From: CAYMEV01 sp964431655 [NCBI: uncultured bacterium]
Lineage (GTDB): Bacteria; CAYMEV01
Direction of reading: 5' to 3'
Assembly: GCA_964431655.1 (NCBI GenBank)
Contig: CAYSKJ010000177.1
Location: forward strand, 1-6,405
DNA length: 6,405 bases
Of this stretch, positions 1 through 5,658 are shown one piece after another. A program made the translations under genes and the position numbers. Position 1 is the first letter of the stretch. Each line of letters opens with the position of its first letter. The notes beneath the pieces were generated by a model that saw only the letters and a list, made by a program, of their open reading frames with translations, was not told the origin of the DNA and searched no databases.

Positions 1-16
1 CCTTTTGTCCAAAAAA

Positions 17-45
17 TCAAGAGCATTAAAAAAAATACGTATAAT
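17..45 (+). promoter_or_regulatory. Candidate sigma70-type promoter for the small membrane protein gene
   Basis: A perfect -10 hexamer TATAAT lies at 40-45. The sequence 17 bases upstream, TCAAGA at 17-22, matches the -35 consensus in only three of six positions. The expected transcript start, near 52, would leave a leader of about 30 bases carrying the strong GAGGAGG ribosome binding site at 68-74. The surroundings are AT-rich, so a chance TATAAT is possible. The call rests on the perfect -10 and its sensible distance from the gene. Confidence 0.4.
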
Positions 46-82
46 TCTATCAAAATATACCTTTTATGAGGAGGAATGATAA

Positions 83-550
83 ATGAGCGATTATAGGGAC
101 AGGGATAAAAACGGTTTCAGGAAAGTGATCAGGATTGCCGGTTTTGTAGTTCTGGGGATACTCGGGGCAGCCGTAATTGCCTTTCTTTTCGGATTTTTTG
201 TTATGCTTCTGTGGAACTGGCTTATGCCTTCCATATTTGGAGTAAGGGAGATAAATTTCTGGGAAGCATTCGGATTTGTATTGCTTATAAAGCTGTTGTT
301 CGGCGGTGAAAATGGAATTAATGTTAAAAATATCAGCCAGGAGAACAGAAGAAAAAAGCATGGTGATGTCTGTTATAAAACCAAAGCTGAGGATATGCCA
401 TGGCAAGAAGAATTAAAGACATGGAAACCCGATGGATCTGCTGAAAACTGGAAATATTTCGATAGTTACTGGAAAAAAGAAGGAAGGAAGGCCTTTGATT
501 CCTATATAAGGAAAATTGTTGAGGGTCAGAAAAATGATGATTCCATCTAA
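83..550 (+). CDS. Small two-helix membrane protein of unknown function
   Basis: This 155-residue protein has a short charged N-terminus (residues 1-17, rich in Arg, Lys and Asp). A long hydrophobic helix follows at about 18-44, then a second hydrophobic stretch at about 59-75 ending in LLFGG. The rest, residues 76-155, is hydrophilic, with many Lys, Glu, Trp and Tyr. The block from about residue 37 (FFVMLLWNWLMPSIFG, then NFWEAFGFVLL and LLFGG) resembles a core I recall from small uncharacterised membrane proteins in several bacterial phyla. I know no function for that group. The start ATG is well placed, 8 bases after a GAGGAGG ribosome binding site at 68-74. By topology it is an inner-membrane protein with a soluble C-terminal tail, probably cytoplasmic because Arg/Lys-rich segments flank both helices. 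It is transcribed toward mscL and is not in an operon with it. The coding call is firm; the function is unknown. Confidence 0.88.
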   Translation: MSDYRDRDKNGFRKVIRIAGFVVLGILGAAVIAFLFGFFVMLLWNWLMPSIFGVREINFWEAFGFVLLIKLLFGGENGINVKNISQENRRKKHGDVCYKTKAEDMPWQEELKTWKPDGSAENWKYFDSYWKKEGRKAFDSYIRKIVEGQKNDDSI

Positions 551-578
551 GCCTTTTAGCCCAGGTTTCTAAAAAGGC
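551..578 (+). terminator. Imperfect hairpin just after the small membrane protein gene
   Basis: GCCTTTTAG (551-559) begins at the base after the stop codon and pairs with CTAAAAAGGC (569-578), with one extra A bulging in the right arm and a 9-base loop. No clean T-run follows, only a moderately T-rich stretch (about 582-599). This is either a weak intrinsic terminator or a 3' end-protecting stem. Confidence 0.4.
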
Positions 579-638
579 ATGCTATATTTCATTTATTTAT
601 GCAGGGCTATAAAGATAAAAATACACTGTTTAGATTAA

Positions 639-698
639 GAGCCCGGGGAAATTAATGCCTCCAGAATCCCCTGGCCTGACACAAATTACTTCGGGCTC
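639..698. terminator. Long-range dyad between two convergent genes, possible two-way terminator
   Basis: GAGCCCG (639-645) pairs perfectly with CGGGCTC (692-698). Inside it GGGGA (645-649) can pair with TCCCC (667-671), sharing one G with the outer arm. The dyad lies 35 bases beyond the mscL stop and about 90 bases beyond the stop of the convergent gene, where a shared terminator would be expected. No strong T-run flanks it on either strand and the outer loop is long (46 bases), so a classic intrinsic terminator is not proven. Confidence 0.35.
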
Positions 699-732
699 AT
701 GTATTCTATTTCGATGACACTGGGCAGATTAA

Positions 733-1167
733 TTATTTTTCTTTCAGCAGATCCCTAATTTCTGTAAGAAGTATTTCCTCTCTTGAAGGCTCCGGAGGGG
801 CAGCGGGGGCTTGCTCCTCTTTTCTTCTCAGGCTGTTCATAAACTTAATCATCATAAAAATGGCAAAAGCAATTATCAGAAAATCAAGCGCAACCTGAAG
901 AAAGTTTCCATACCTGACTGCAACAGCAGGGATCTCAGCAACAGCATGTCCTGCGGCATCCACCGTTGCCGGTACAGAATCCTTCAGGACCAGTGCCAGG
1001 TCTTTGAAGTTAATACCGCCTATTAGCATTCCTATGGGGGGCATAATTATATCGTTTACCAAAGAAGCGACAATCTTTCCAAAGGCTCCACCGATAATAA
1101 TCCCGACAGCCATGTCGACGACATTGCCTTTTACGGAAAAATCCTTGAATTCTTTAATAAGTCCCAT
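733..1167 (-). CDS. mscL: Large-conductance mechanosensitive channel MscL
   Basis: MscL forms a homopentameric pore in the inner membrane. It opens under extreme bilayer tension and releases solutes during sudden osmotic downshock. The 144-residue length is typical. The amphipathic N-terminus ([15 protein letters not shown]) leads into pore helix TM1 at about residues 15-45, with the family signature [20 protein letters not shown] (14-33) and then NDIIMPP (38-44). A periplasmic loop follows at about 50-88, then TM2 at about 89-111 ([19 protein letters not shown]). The tail is proline-rich (120-128) and ends in the usual C-terminal helix, [15 protein letters not shown]. The ATG start is set by an AAAGGAG ribosome binding site (complement of 1174-1180), 6 bases upstream. 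The gene is divergent from the MscS-type gene, so the two osmotic valves share one intergenic region. Identity is essentially certain. Confidence 0.98.
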   Translation of the reverse strand: MGLIKEFKDFSVKGNVVDMAVGIIIGGAFGKIVASLVNDIIMPPIGMLIGGINFKDLALVLKDSVPATVDAAGHAVAEIPAVAVRYGNFLQVALDFLIIAFAIFMMIKFMNSLRRKEEQAPAAPPEPSREEILLTEIRDLLKEK

Positions 1168-1217
1168 GTAAATCTCCTTTTATTTTATTAAAGGCATCTA
1201 TATTATTATTTTAAGCT

Positions 1218-1246
1218 ATTATAAATTCTATGATTCATAAAGGAAA
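1218..1246 (-). promoter_or_regulatory. Candidate mscL promoter
   Basis: Read on the minus strand, a perfect TATAAT lies at 1223-1218 and, 17 bases further upstream, TTTCCT at 1246-1241 (three of six matches to the -35 consensus). Transcription would start near 1211, giving a leader of about 44 bases. Near the gene start CCTTT (1176-1180) can pair with AAAGG (1190-1194). That weak five-base-pair stem would cover part of the ribosome binding site. The region is very AT-rich, so this is a suggestion only. Confidence 0.38.
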
Positions 1247-1255
1247 CAAATAATC

Positions 1256-1283
1256 TTGTAATCCTCAGTTCTTTTGACATAAT
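1256..1283 (+). promoter_or_regulatory. Candidate promoter for the MscS-type gene
   Basis: TTGTAA (1256-1261) and CATAAT (1278-1283) are 16 bases apart and match the sigma70 hexamers in four and five positions. They place the transcript start near 1290 and leave the AGGGAG ribosome binding site intact. A perfect TTGACA also occurs at 1274-1279. Its only suitably spaced partner, GATAAA at 1296-1301, touches the ribosome binding site and would start transcription almost at the ATG, so I favour the first pair. Confidence 0.32.
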
Positions 1284-1313
1284 ATATAAAAGCAAGATAA
1301 AGGGAGTGAATAT

Positions 1314-2378
1314 ATGGAGCAGTTAGCCAGTATTGCAAATAGGATTGCAGAGCCTTCAGGAGTACTTCTGCTGATGATATTCATGCTGGCAATTAATTCC
1401 TGGGTTTTCAAAAGATTAAAGGCTATACCTTCAGATGACAGCAATACCCGCAGGGCAATTTCCTCCTCTATCCTGCTTGCCGGTATGCTGGCTATAATTC
1501 TGACACTGCCAGTTGATAAGACCATAAAGGGCCAGATACTCAGTTTTCTTGGGATAATTATAAGTGCAGGCGTAGCTCTTAGTTCAACCACCATACTGGG
1601 CAACCTGATGGCAGGAGCAATGAACAACAGCATGAACCGTTTCAGGAATGGCGATCTTATTAAAATTGGGGATTTCCATGGCAGGGTTACAAAAAAAAGC
1701 ATATTTCATATTGAGATACAGCTGGAAGACAGCAATTTTATTACCATACCTAATCTGTATATTGCTTCAAATCCTGTTAAACTCATACGCAGGTCAAATA
1801 CTGTTATATCCGCATCAGTATCTTTGGGCTATGATGTATCAAGGATAAAAATAGAGGAATCCCTTAAAAAAGCAGCTATATCTGCAGGACTGCAGGAGCC
1901 GTATGTTTACATTACCGGTCTGGGAGATTATTCAGTTACTTATAAAATTCACGGTTTTCTCGATGACAGCAGTAAGTTTTTTACAACCAAGTCCATGTTA
2001 AATGCGATGGTTATGGATTGTCTTCATGAAAACTCCATAGAAATAGTATCACCTTCTTTTACAAACAGGAGGCAGGTAAACGAAAAAATATTCATCCCAG
2101 AAAGGGAAAAACAAGTTCAGAAACCAAAGCAGGAAGATGCTTCGCCTGAGGAACTTATCTTTGATGAGGCTATAAAATCAGGAGAGGTGGAGAAAAAAAA
2201 GGACTACCTTAAAAAGCTGGATAAGGATAAAGATGAGCTGAAAGAAAGACTAAAGTCCATGAAAGACGAAGAAGATATAAAAAGGATCAAGTCTTCAATA
2301 ATGAGGATTGAGGAATTGAGAAAGAAAGTGGAGATAAACATTAAACAAAGTATTGAAAAGCAGAAAGATAAAAATTAG
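1314..2378 (+). CDS. MscS-family small-conductance mechanosensitive ion channel
   Basis: Members of this family are usually heptameric inner-membrane channels that open at moderate membrane tension and release ions and small solutes. The 354-residue protein has hydrophobic helices at about 17-33 and 49-66. The glycine/alanine-rich pore helix follows at about 76-104 (SAGVALSSTTILGNLMAGAMN). The beta domain comes next, with FRNGDLIKIGDFHGRV (110-125) and FITIPNLYIASNPV (142-155), which match the family pattern of FxxGDxIxIG and IPN. The alpha/beta vestibule runs to about residue 250 and ends in EIVSPSF (243-249). After it comes a tail of about 90 residues (262-354), very rich in Lys and Glu and probably a coiled coil from about 290 to 350. 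That makes it longer than E. coli MscS (286 residues). The ATG follows AGGGAG (1301-1306) by 7 bases. The next gene starts at most 30 bases downstream, which suggests co-transcription. The family call is firm; ion preference and gating cannot be read from sequence. Confidence 0.95.
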   Translation: MEQLASIANRIAEPSGVLLLMIFMLAINSWVFKRLKAIPSDDSNTRRAISSSILLAGMLAIILTLPVDKTIKGQILSFLGIIISAGVALSSTTILGNLMAGAMNNSMNRFRNGDLIKIGDFHGRVTKKSIFHIEIQLEDSNFITIPNLYIASNPVKLIRRSNTVISASVSLGYDVSRIKIEESLKKAAISAGLQEPYVYITGLGDYSVTYKIHGFLDDSSKFFTTKSMLNAMVMDCLHENSIEIVSPSFTNRRQVNEKIFIPEREKQVQKPKQEDASPEELIFDEAIKSGEVEKKKDYLKKLDKDKDELKERLKSMKDEEDIKRIKSSIMRIEELRKKVEINIKQSIEKQKDKN

Positions 2379-2408
2379 CATTTTAAGTATATTGTGGAAG
2401 ACCCCTTT

Positions 2409-3470
2409 ATGTTCTTATTAATTTTATATTTTGTTATTGCTGTAATTGTTTCTTTCCTTTGCTCAATTTTGGAGGCATCTCTTCTTTCAACCCCCAGGCT
2501 ATTCCTGCTGGCAAATAAACAGGAGAAAAAGTCCTGGGCAGATCTATTCCTGTATTACAAAGAAAATATAGACAAGCCTTTATCTGCAATATTATCAATT
2601 AATACATTAGCAAATACCATCGGGGCGGCTGGCGTTGGAGCGCAGGCAGTCAGGGTTTTTGGAGAAATATACTTCGGGATAGCCTCGGCAGTTCTGGCTC
2701 TGATAATACTTATATTTTCGGAGATTATCCCAAAGACCGCGGGTGCAAAATACTGGCGATTTCTAGTCGGTATAACACCCTATCTAATAAAAATTATGAT
2801 ATTTATATCATATCCTTTAGTTATCATATCTGCTTTTATTACTAGAATCATCGCAAAAGAAGATAAGACTCCTGCAACAAGCCGCCAGGAAATATCAGCT
2901 TTAACCAGGGTTGGTGCAGATGAGGGGGTTTTTTCCAGCGAAGAGAACAAAATCATTCAAAATGTTGTTAAGCTAAAAAATGTAAAGGTTAAAGAGATAA
3001 TGACACCGAGGGTCGTTATGGTTGTCGCAGATGAAATGCTGTTTCTCAGGGACTTTCTCAGAAGCAGGGATTATCTGAGATATTCTCGTATTCCTGTATA
3101 TAGCAATTATCCTGAAAAAATTTCAGGTTATGTCCTCAGGCAGGAGGTGTTTGAAAAACTGGCTCTTGATCAGCCGGAACTAAGGCTGAGAGATGTCAAA
3201 AAAGAAATTATCATTGTCCCTTATACAAAAACCCTGTTCGGAGTATGGGAAACACTGCTGGAAAAGAAGGAGCATCTGGCTATTATTGTTGACGAATACG
3301 GAGGCATTGATGGTCTTGTAACAATGGAGGATATAATAGAAACCCTTCTGGGGCTTGAGATTCTTGATGAGAAGGATACTATATCAAATATGCAGAATTA
3401 TGCCCTTGAACGATGGAAAAGCAAGCAGGCAAAGTACAGATTTCTGGATGATCTGGACCGAGATTTATAG
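2409..3470 (+). CDS. CNNM/DUF21 transmembrane protein with a CBS pair (short CorB-like, 'hemolysin'-type)
   Basis: CNNM proteins are membrane transporters or regulators linked to Mg2+ and other divalent cations; the old name 'hemolysin' is misleading. Counting from ATG 2409 (353 residues), the DUF21 membrane domain covers about 1-150 and contains SILEASLLS (19-27) and FSEIIPKTAGAKYW (103-116). An acidic linker has GADEGVFSSEENKII (169-183). A CBS pair spans about 195-313, with KEIMTPR near its start and VDEYGGIDGLVTMEDIIETL near its end. The protein stops soon after, so the C-terminal CorC/HlyC domain of the roughly 420-residue members is absent. This looks like the recognised short form rather than a break. 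An in-frame GTG at 2394 has no ribosome binding site, whereas ATG 2409 follows GGAAG (2396-2400) by 8 bases and puts the first helix at the N-terminus. The distance to the MscS-type gene implies one operon. The transported ion is an inference. Confidence 0.92.
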   Translation: MFLLILYFVIAVIVSFLCSILEASLLSTPRLFLLANKQEKKSWADLFLYYKENIDKPLSAILSINTLANTIGAAGVGAQAVRVFGEIYFGIASAVLALIILIFSEIIPKTAGAKYWRFLVGITPYLIKIMIFISYPLVIISAFITRIIAKEDKTPATSRQEISALTRVGADEGVFSSEENKIIQNVVKLKNVKVKEIMTPRVVMVVADEMLFLRDFLRSRDYLRYSRIPVYSNYPEKISGYVLRQEVFEKLALDQPELRLRDVKKEIIIVPYTKTLFGVWETLLEKKEHLAIIVDEYGGIDGLVTMEDIIETLLGLEILDEKDTISNMQNYALERWKSKQAKYRFLDDLDRDL

Positions 3471-3563
3471 GCAAATGGTTTCCTGCTTAATCTGTAAATT
3501 ATAATTTGATTTTAAAAAACTTTATTATAACATTTAATGATATTGTGAGTATGATATAAAAGA

Positions 3564-3590
3564 CTTCCAGAAAAAACCGCCGCCTGGAAG
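3564..3590 (+). promoter_or_regulatory. Perfect inverted repeat in the peroxiredoxin leader
   Basis: CTTCCAG (3564-3570) and CTGGAAG (3584-3590) form a seven-base-pair perfect dyad around a 13-base loop, ending 38 bases before the peroxiredoxin ATG. The loop contains CCGCC (3577-3581), and CCGCC occurs again at 3580-3584. Either copy could pair with GGCGG at 3604-3608, just before the ribosome binding site (3614-3620), and the second would compete with the first stem. It could be a regulator-binding site, an mRNA leader structure or a weak terminator of upstream transcription. There is no T-run after it. Confidence 0.4.
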
Positions 3591-3628
3591 GCTTATAAAA
3601 TTTGGCGGTAAAGAAAGGAGACGGAAAT

Positions 3629-4279
3629 ATGGAAGAAACAAAAATGAGTATGCCACTACTGGGTGACCAGTTCCCCGAGCTCAAGGTCCAGACTACCCAC
3701 GGGCCAATGAATATACCTGGGGATATGAAGGGCAGCTGGTTTGTATTTTTCAGCCATCCCGCTGATTTTACACCGGTATGTACCACTGAGTTCGTAGCGT
3801 TTCAGAAAAGATACGAAGAATTCGAGGCTCTTAACTGTAAGCTTATCGGAATGTCTGTTGACCAGATATTCTCTCACATCAAATGGGTGCAGTGGATAAA
3901 ATCTGAACTGGGAATAGAGATAAAATTTCCGGTAGTTGCTGCAAATGATGCGGTCGCAATGAAACTTGGCATGCTTCATCCCGGCAAAGGTACAAACACC
4001 GTAAGAGCGGTATTCATCGTAGATCCAAACGGTAAAGTCCGCCTTATAATGTATTATCCCCAGGAAATAGGCAGGAACATGGATGAAGTGGTTCGTGCCG
4101 TAAAAGCACTTCAGACATCAGACAAACAGGGTGCGGTTCCTGCGGGCTGGCCGAACAATGAGCTTATCGGCGACAGGATTATTGTTCCGCCTCCGAACAA
4201 TGAGAAGGACGCTGAAAAACGCTGCCAGGAATATGAATGCTATGACTGGTGGTTCTGCCACAAACCTCTGAAAAAATAA
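3629..4279 (+). CDS. Peroxiredoxin, Prx6 family, archaeal-type with C-terminal cysteines
   Basis: The enzyme reduces hydrogen peroxide and organic hydroperoxides in the cytoplasm through a peroxidatic cysteine. Counting from ATG 3629 (216 residues), the active-site signature [12 protein letters not shown] holds Cys51 as the peroxidatic residue, with Pro44 and Thr48 of the conserved PxxxTxxC. The thioredoxin fold continues through [15 protein letters not shown], then [16 protein letters not shown] with the likely catalytic arginine. The C-terminal segment carries Cys199, Cys204 and Cys210 in [14 protein letters not shown]. This matches the archaeal Prx6 group, such as the Aeropyrum enzyme, where a C-terminal cysteine resolves the oxidised peroxidatic one. 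A two-cysteine mechanism is therefore likely although Prx6 proteins are often called 1-Cys. An in-frame TTG at 3602 is rejected: the AAAGGAG ribosome binding site at 3614-3620 sits 8 bases before ATG 3629. The gene stands alone, 158 bases after the CNNM gene, and probably has its own control. The physiological reductant is not visible here. Confidence 0.97.
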   Translation: MEETKMSMPLLGDQFPELKVQTTHGPMNIPGDMKGSWFVFFSHPADFTPVCTTEFVAFQKRYEEFEALNCKLIGMSVDQIFSHIKWVQWIKSELGIEIKFPVVAANDAVAMKLGMLHPGKGTNTVRAVFIVDPNGKVRLIMYYPQEIGRNMDEVVRAVKALQTSDKQGAVPAGWPNNELIGDRIIVPPPNNEKDAEKRCQEYECYDWWFCHKPLKK

Positions 4280-4291
4280 TTCCTTATAAAA

Positions 4292-4328
4292 AGGGGGAAA
4301 TGGCAGGCTTCTTGCTGTATCCCCCCCT
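4292..4328. terminator. G-tract/C-tract hairpin after the peroxiredoxin gene
   Basis: AGGGGGA starting at 4292 can pair with the TCCCCC-plus-T tract at 4320-4328, with a short CAG/CTG inner pairing (4304-4306 with 4315-4317). It begins 13 bases after the peroxiredoxin stop, as a terminator would. No T-run follows on the plus strand. The run of A before it means a T-run follows on the minus strand, where no gene ends. The two extra C residues allow the stem to slip. It is probably a terminator or 3'-end stem of the peroxiredoxin transcript. Confidence 0.45.
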
Positions 4329-4361
4329 AATCTGACTTTCAACTGCCGATTATTAACTATC

Positions 4362-4390
4362 TTGACATAATATGGCTCAATGGGTAATTT
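4362..4390 (+). promoter_or_regulatory. Candidate promoter for the aminotransferase-TrmO operon
   Basis: A perfect -35 hexamer TTGACA lies at 4362-4367. Seventeen bases later TAATTT (4385-4390) is a weak -10 match in an AT-rich stretch. The leader would be about 70 bases. The preceding hairpin at 4292-4328 supports a new transcription unit beginning here. Confidence 0.45.
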
Positions 4391-4467
4391 TATTATATAT
4401 TTAGTACGCTGTCCTTTGTTTAAGGCCATAAACTATTTTAAATATATAATTTTTAAAGGAGAACCAG

Positions 4468-5628
4468 ATGAATATTTCAAAAAGAGTGTCCTCTATGGGT
4501 GAATCCGCAATCCATGAGATGACAAGGCTGTCCGGCAGATACGATGATGTAGCGTTTCTCTCCTGGGCAAAACCGATGTCCGGGACTCCGGAACATATTG
4601 ATCAGGCTGTAACAAAAGCCATAAAAAGCGGAAAGTGCGGTGGGTATTCTCAAAGCGAAGGCCTTGTTGAACTCAGGCAGGAAATTGTTAAAAAGCTAAA
4701 AAGAGATAATGATATTTCTGCTGATATATCAGAAATTATTGTAACCATAGGGGCTGTAGAGGGACTGGCAGCAGCTGTAATGGCTGTTATTGACCCCGGG
4801 GATGAAATTATACTGCCTGACCCTACCTACTCAACTCATATAAGGCAGGTGGAGCTGGCATCCGGGAGACCGGTACTTATACCACTGCTTGTAAAAAGCG
4901 GTTACAGGCTGGACCTTGAGAAGATAGAAAATGCCATAAATTCCAGAACCAGGGCTATTATGTACTGTTCCCCAAGCAATCCCACAGGAACAGTGTTTTG
5001 TGAGAATGAACTCAGAAAACTGGCAAAAATAGCTGTCGAACATAAGCTTAGCATTATTACGGATGAAGCCTATGAGTATTTTGTTTTTGATAATAATAAG
5101 CATTTCAGCATTGCTTCGATTCCAGGGATGAAAGATCATGCAATCAGTGTTTTCACTCTAACGAAATCCTATGCGATGACAGGCTGGAGAATTGGGTATC
5201 TGCATGCGGCAAAGAATATGGCAGAGCAGATCAAAAAAGCGCATATCCCCTTTGCCATATGTGCTCCTGTAGTATCCCAATATGCAGGCATCGCAGCCTT
5301 GAAAGGCTCTCAGGACTGCATTAAAGAATTCAGGTCCCATTATCTAAAAGCCAGGAACCTTATGTGTCAGAGACTTGATAATCTTGAGGACCATTTTTCC
5401 TATGTAAGGCCCGAGGGTTCTTATCTCATGTTTCCCAGGCTATTGAGTCAAGAATACCTGGATTCTCTATCCTTTTGCAGAAAGCTTCTGGAAAAGGAAA
5501 GGGTATCCACTACACCGGGAGTGGCTTTCGGTCCTTCAGGTGAGGGGCATATACGCCTGTCCTTCTGCGTGGATGATGATATGATAAATAAGGCCTTTGA
5601 CCGCATGGAGCGGTTTTTTAAGGCATAA
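4468..5628 (+). CDS. Class I/II PLP-dependent aminotransferase (aspartate aminotransferase family)
   Basis: This cytoplasmic enzyme should transfer an amino group between an amino acid and a 2-oxo acid using pyridoxal phosphate. The 386-residue length is normal for the family. Visible signatures are GGYSQSEGLVELRQEI (58-73), PGDEIILPDPTY (110-121) and SPSNPTG (168-174, with cofactor-binding Asn171). DEAYEYF (199-205) supplies Asp199 for the pyridine nitrogen and Tyr202. LTKSYAMTGWRIGY (231-244) has Schiff-base Lys233 and phosphate-binding Arg241. HIRLSF (361-366) has Arg363, expected to bind the substrate carboxylate. All catalytic residues are present, so it should be active. The N-terminal motif usually reading GEPDFxTP is here AKPMSGTP (34-41), which is unusual. 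The ATG follows AAAGGAG (4455-4461) by 6 bases. The TrmO-like gene starts 30 bases after the stop and is probably co-transcribed. Substrate specificity cannot be assigned. Confidence 0.95.
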   Translation: MNISKRVSSMGESAIHEMTRLSGRYDDVAFLSWAKPMSGTPEHIDQAVTKAIKSGKCGGYSQSEGLVELRQEIVKKLKRDNDISADISEIIVTIGAVEGLAAAVMAVIDPGDEIILPDPTYSTHIRQVELASGRPVLIPLLVKSGYRLDLEKIENAINSRTRAIMYCSPSNPTGTVFCENELRKLAKIAVEHKLSIITDEAYEYFVFDNNKHFSIASIPGMKDHAISVFTLTKSYAMTGWRIGYLHAAKNMAEQIKKAHIPFAICAPVVSQYAGIAALKGSQDCIKEFRSHYLKARNLMCQRLDNLEDHFSYVRPEGSYLMFPRLLSQEYLDSLSFCRKLLEKERVSTTPGVAFGPSGEGHIRLSFCVDDDMINKAFDRMERFFKA

Positions 5629-5658
5629 TTGCTATTATGAACATGGAAGTATCTTTTG

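Noticed and set aside
811-1026. Plus-strand frame of 71 codons inside mscL
   Set aside because: It lies wholly opposite mscL, whose identity is certain, and has no motif of its own.
1265-1702. Antisense reading frame of 145 codons opposite the MscS-type gene
   Set aside because: It overlaps a clear MscS coding region, shows no family motif, and its translation is the usual hydrophobic mirror of a membrane-protein gene.
2409-3470. CNNM gene as a truncated pseudogene because it lacks the CorC/HlyC domain
   Set aside because: The frame is intact, the CBS pair is complete and a short tail follows it. Members of about 350 residues without that domain are a normal short form.
3499-3540. Possible PerR-like box before the peroxiredoxin gene
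   Set aside because: The TTATAAT half is present, but the second half does not match. In sequence this AT-rich a single half-site is uninformative.
3602-3628. TTG start that would lengthen the peroxiredoxin by nine residues
   Set aside because: The AAAGGAG ribosome binding site at 3614-3620 lies inside that extension and serves ATG 3629. The extra residues are encoded by leader sequence with hairpin potential.
4300-4335. Mini frame MAGFLLYPPLI preceded by a G-rich stretch
   Set aside because: The G-tract is only 2 bases from the ATG, too close for a ribosome binding site. The frame lies within the hairpin at 4292-4328.
4372-4404. Mini frame MAQWVILLYI as a possible leader peptide for the aminotransferase
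   Set aside because: It starts inside the spacer of the candidate promoter, has no ribosome binding site, and has no run of regulatory codons or attenuator after it.
4118-4429. Antisense reading frame of 103 codons across the peroxiredoxin end and intergenic region
   Set aside because: No ribosome binding site or recognisable motif was seen, and most of it lies opposite the well-supported peroxiredoxin gene and its hairpin.
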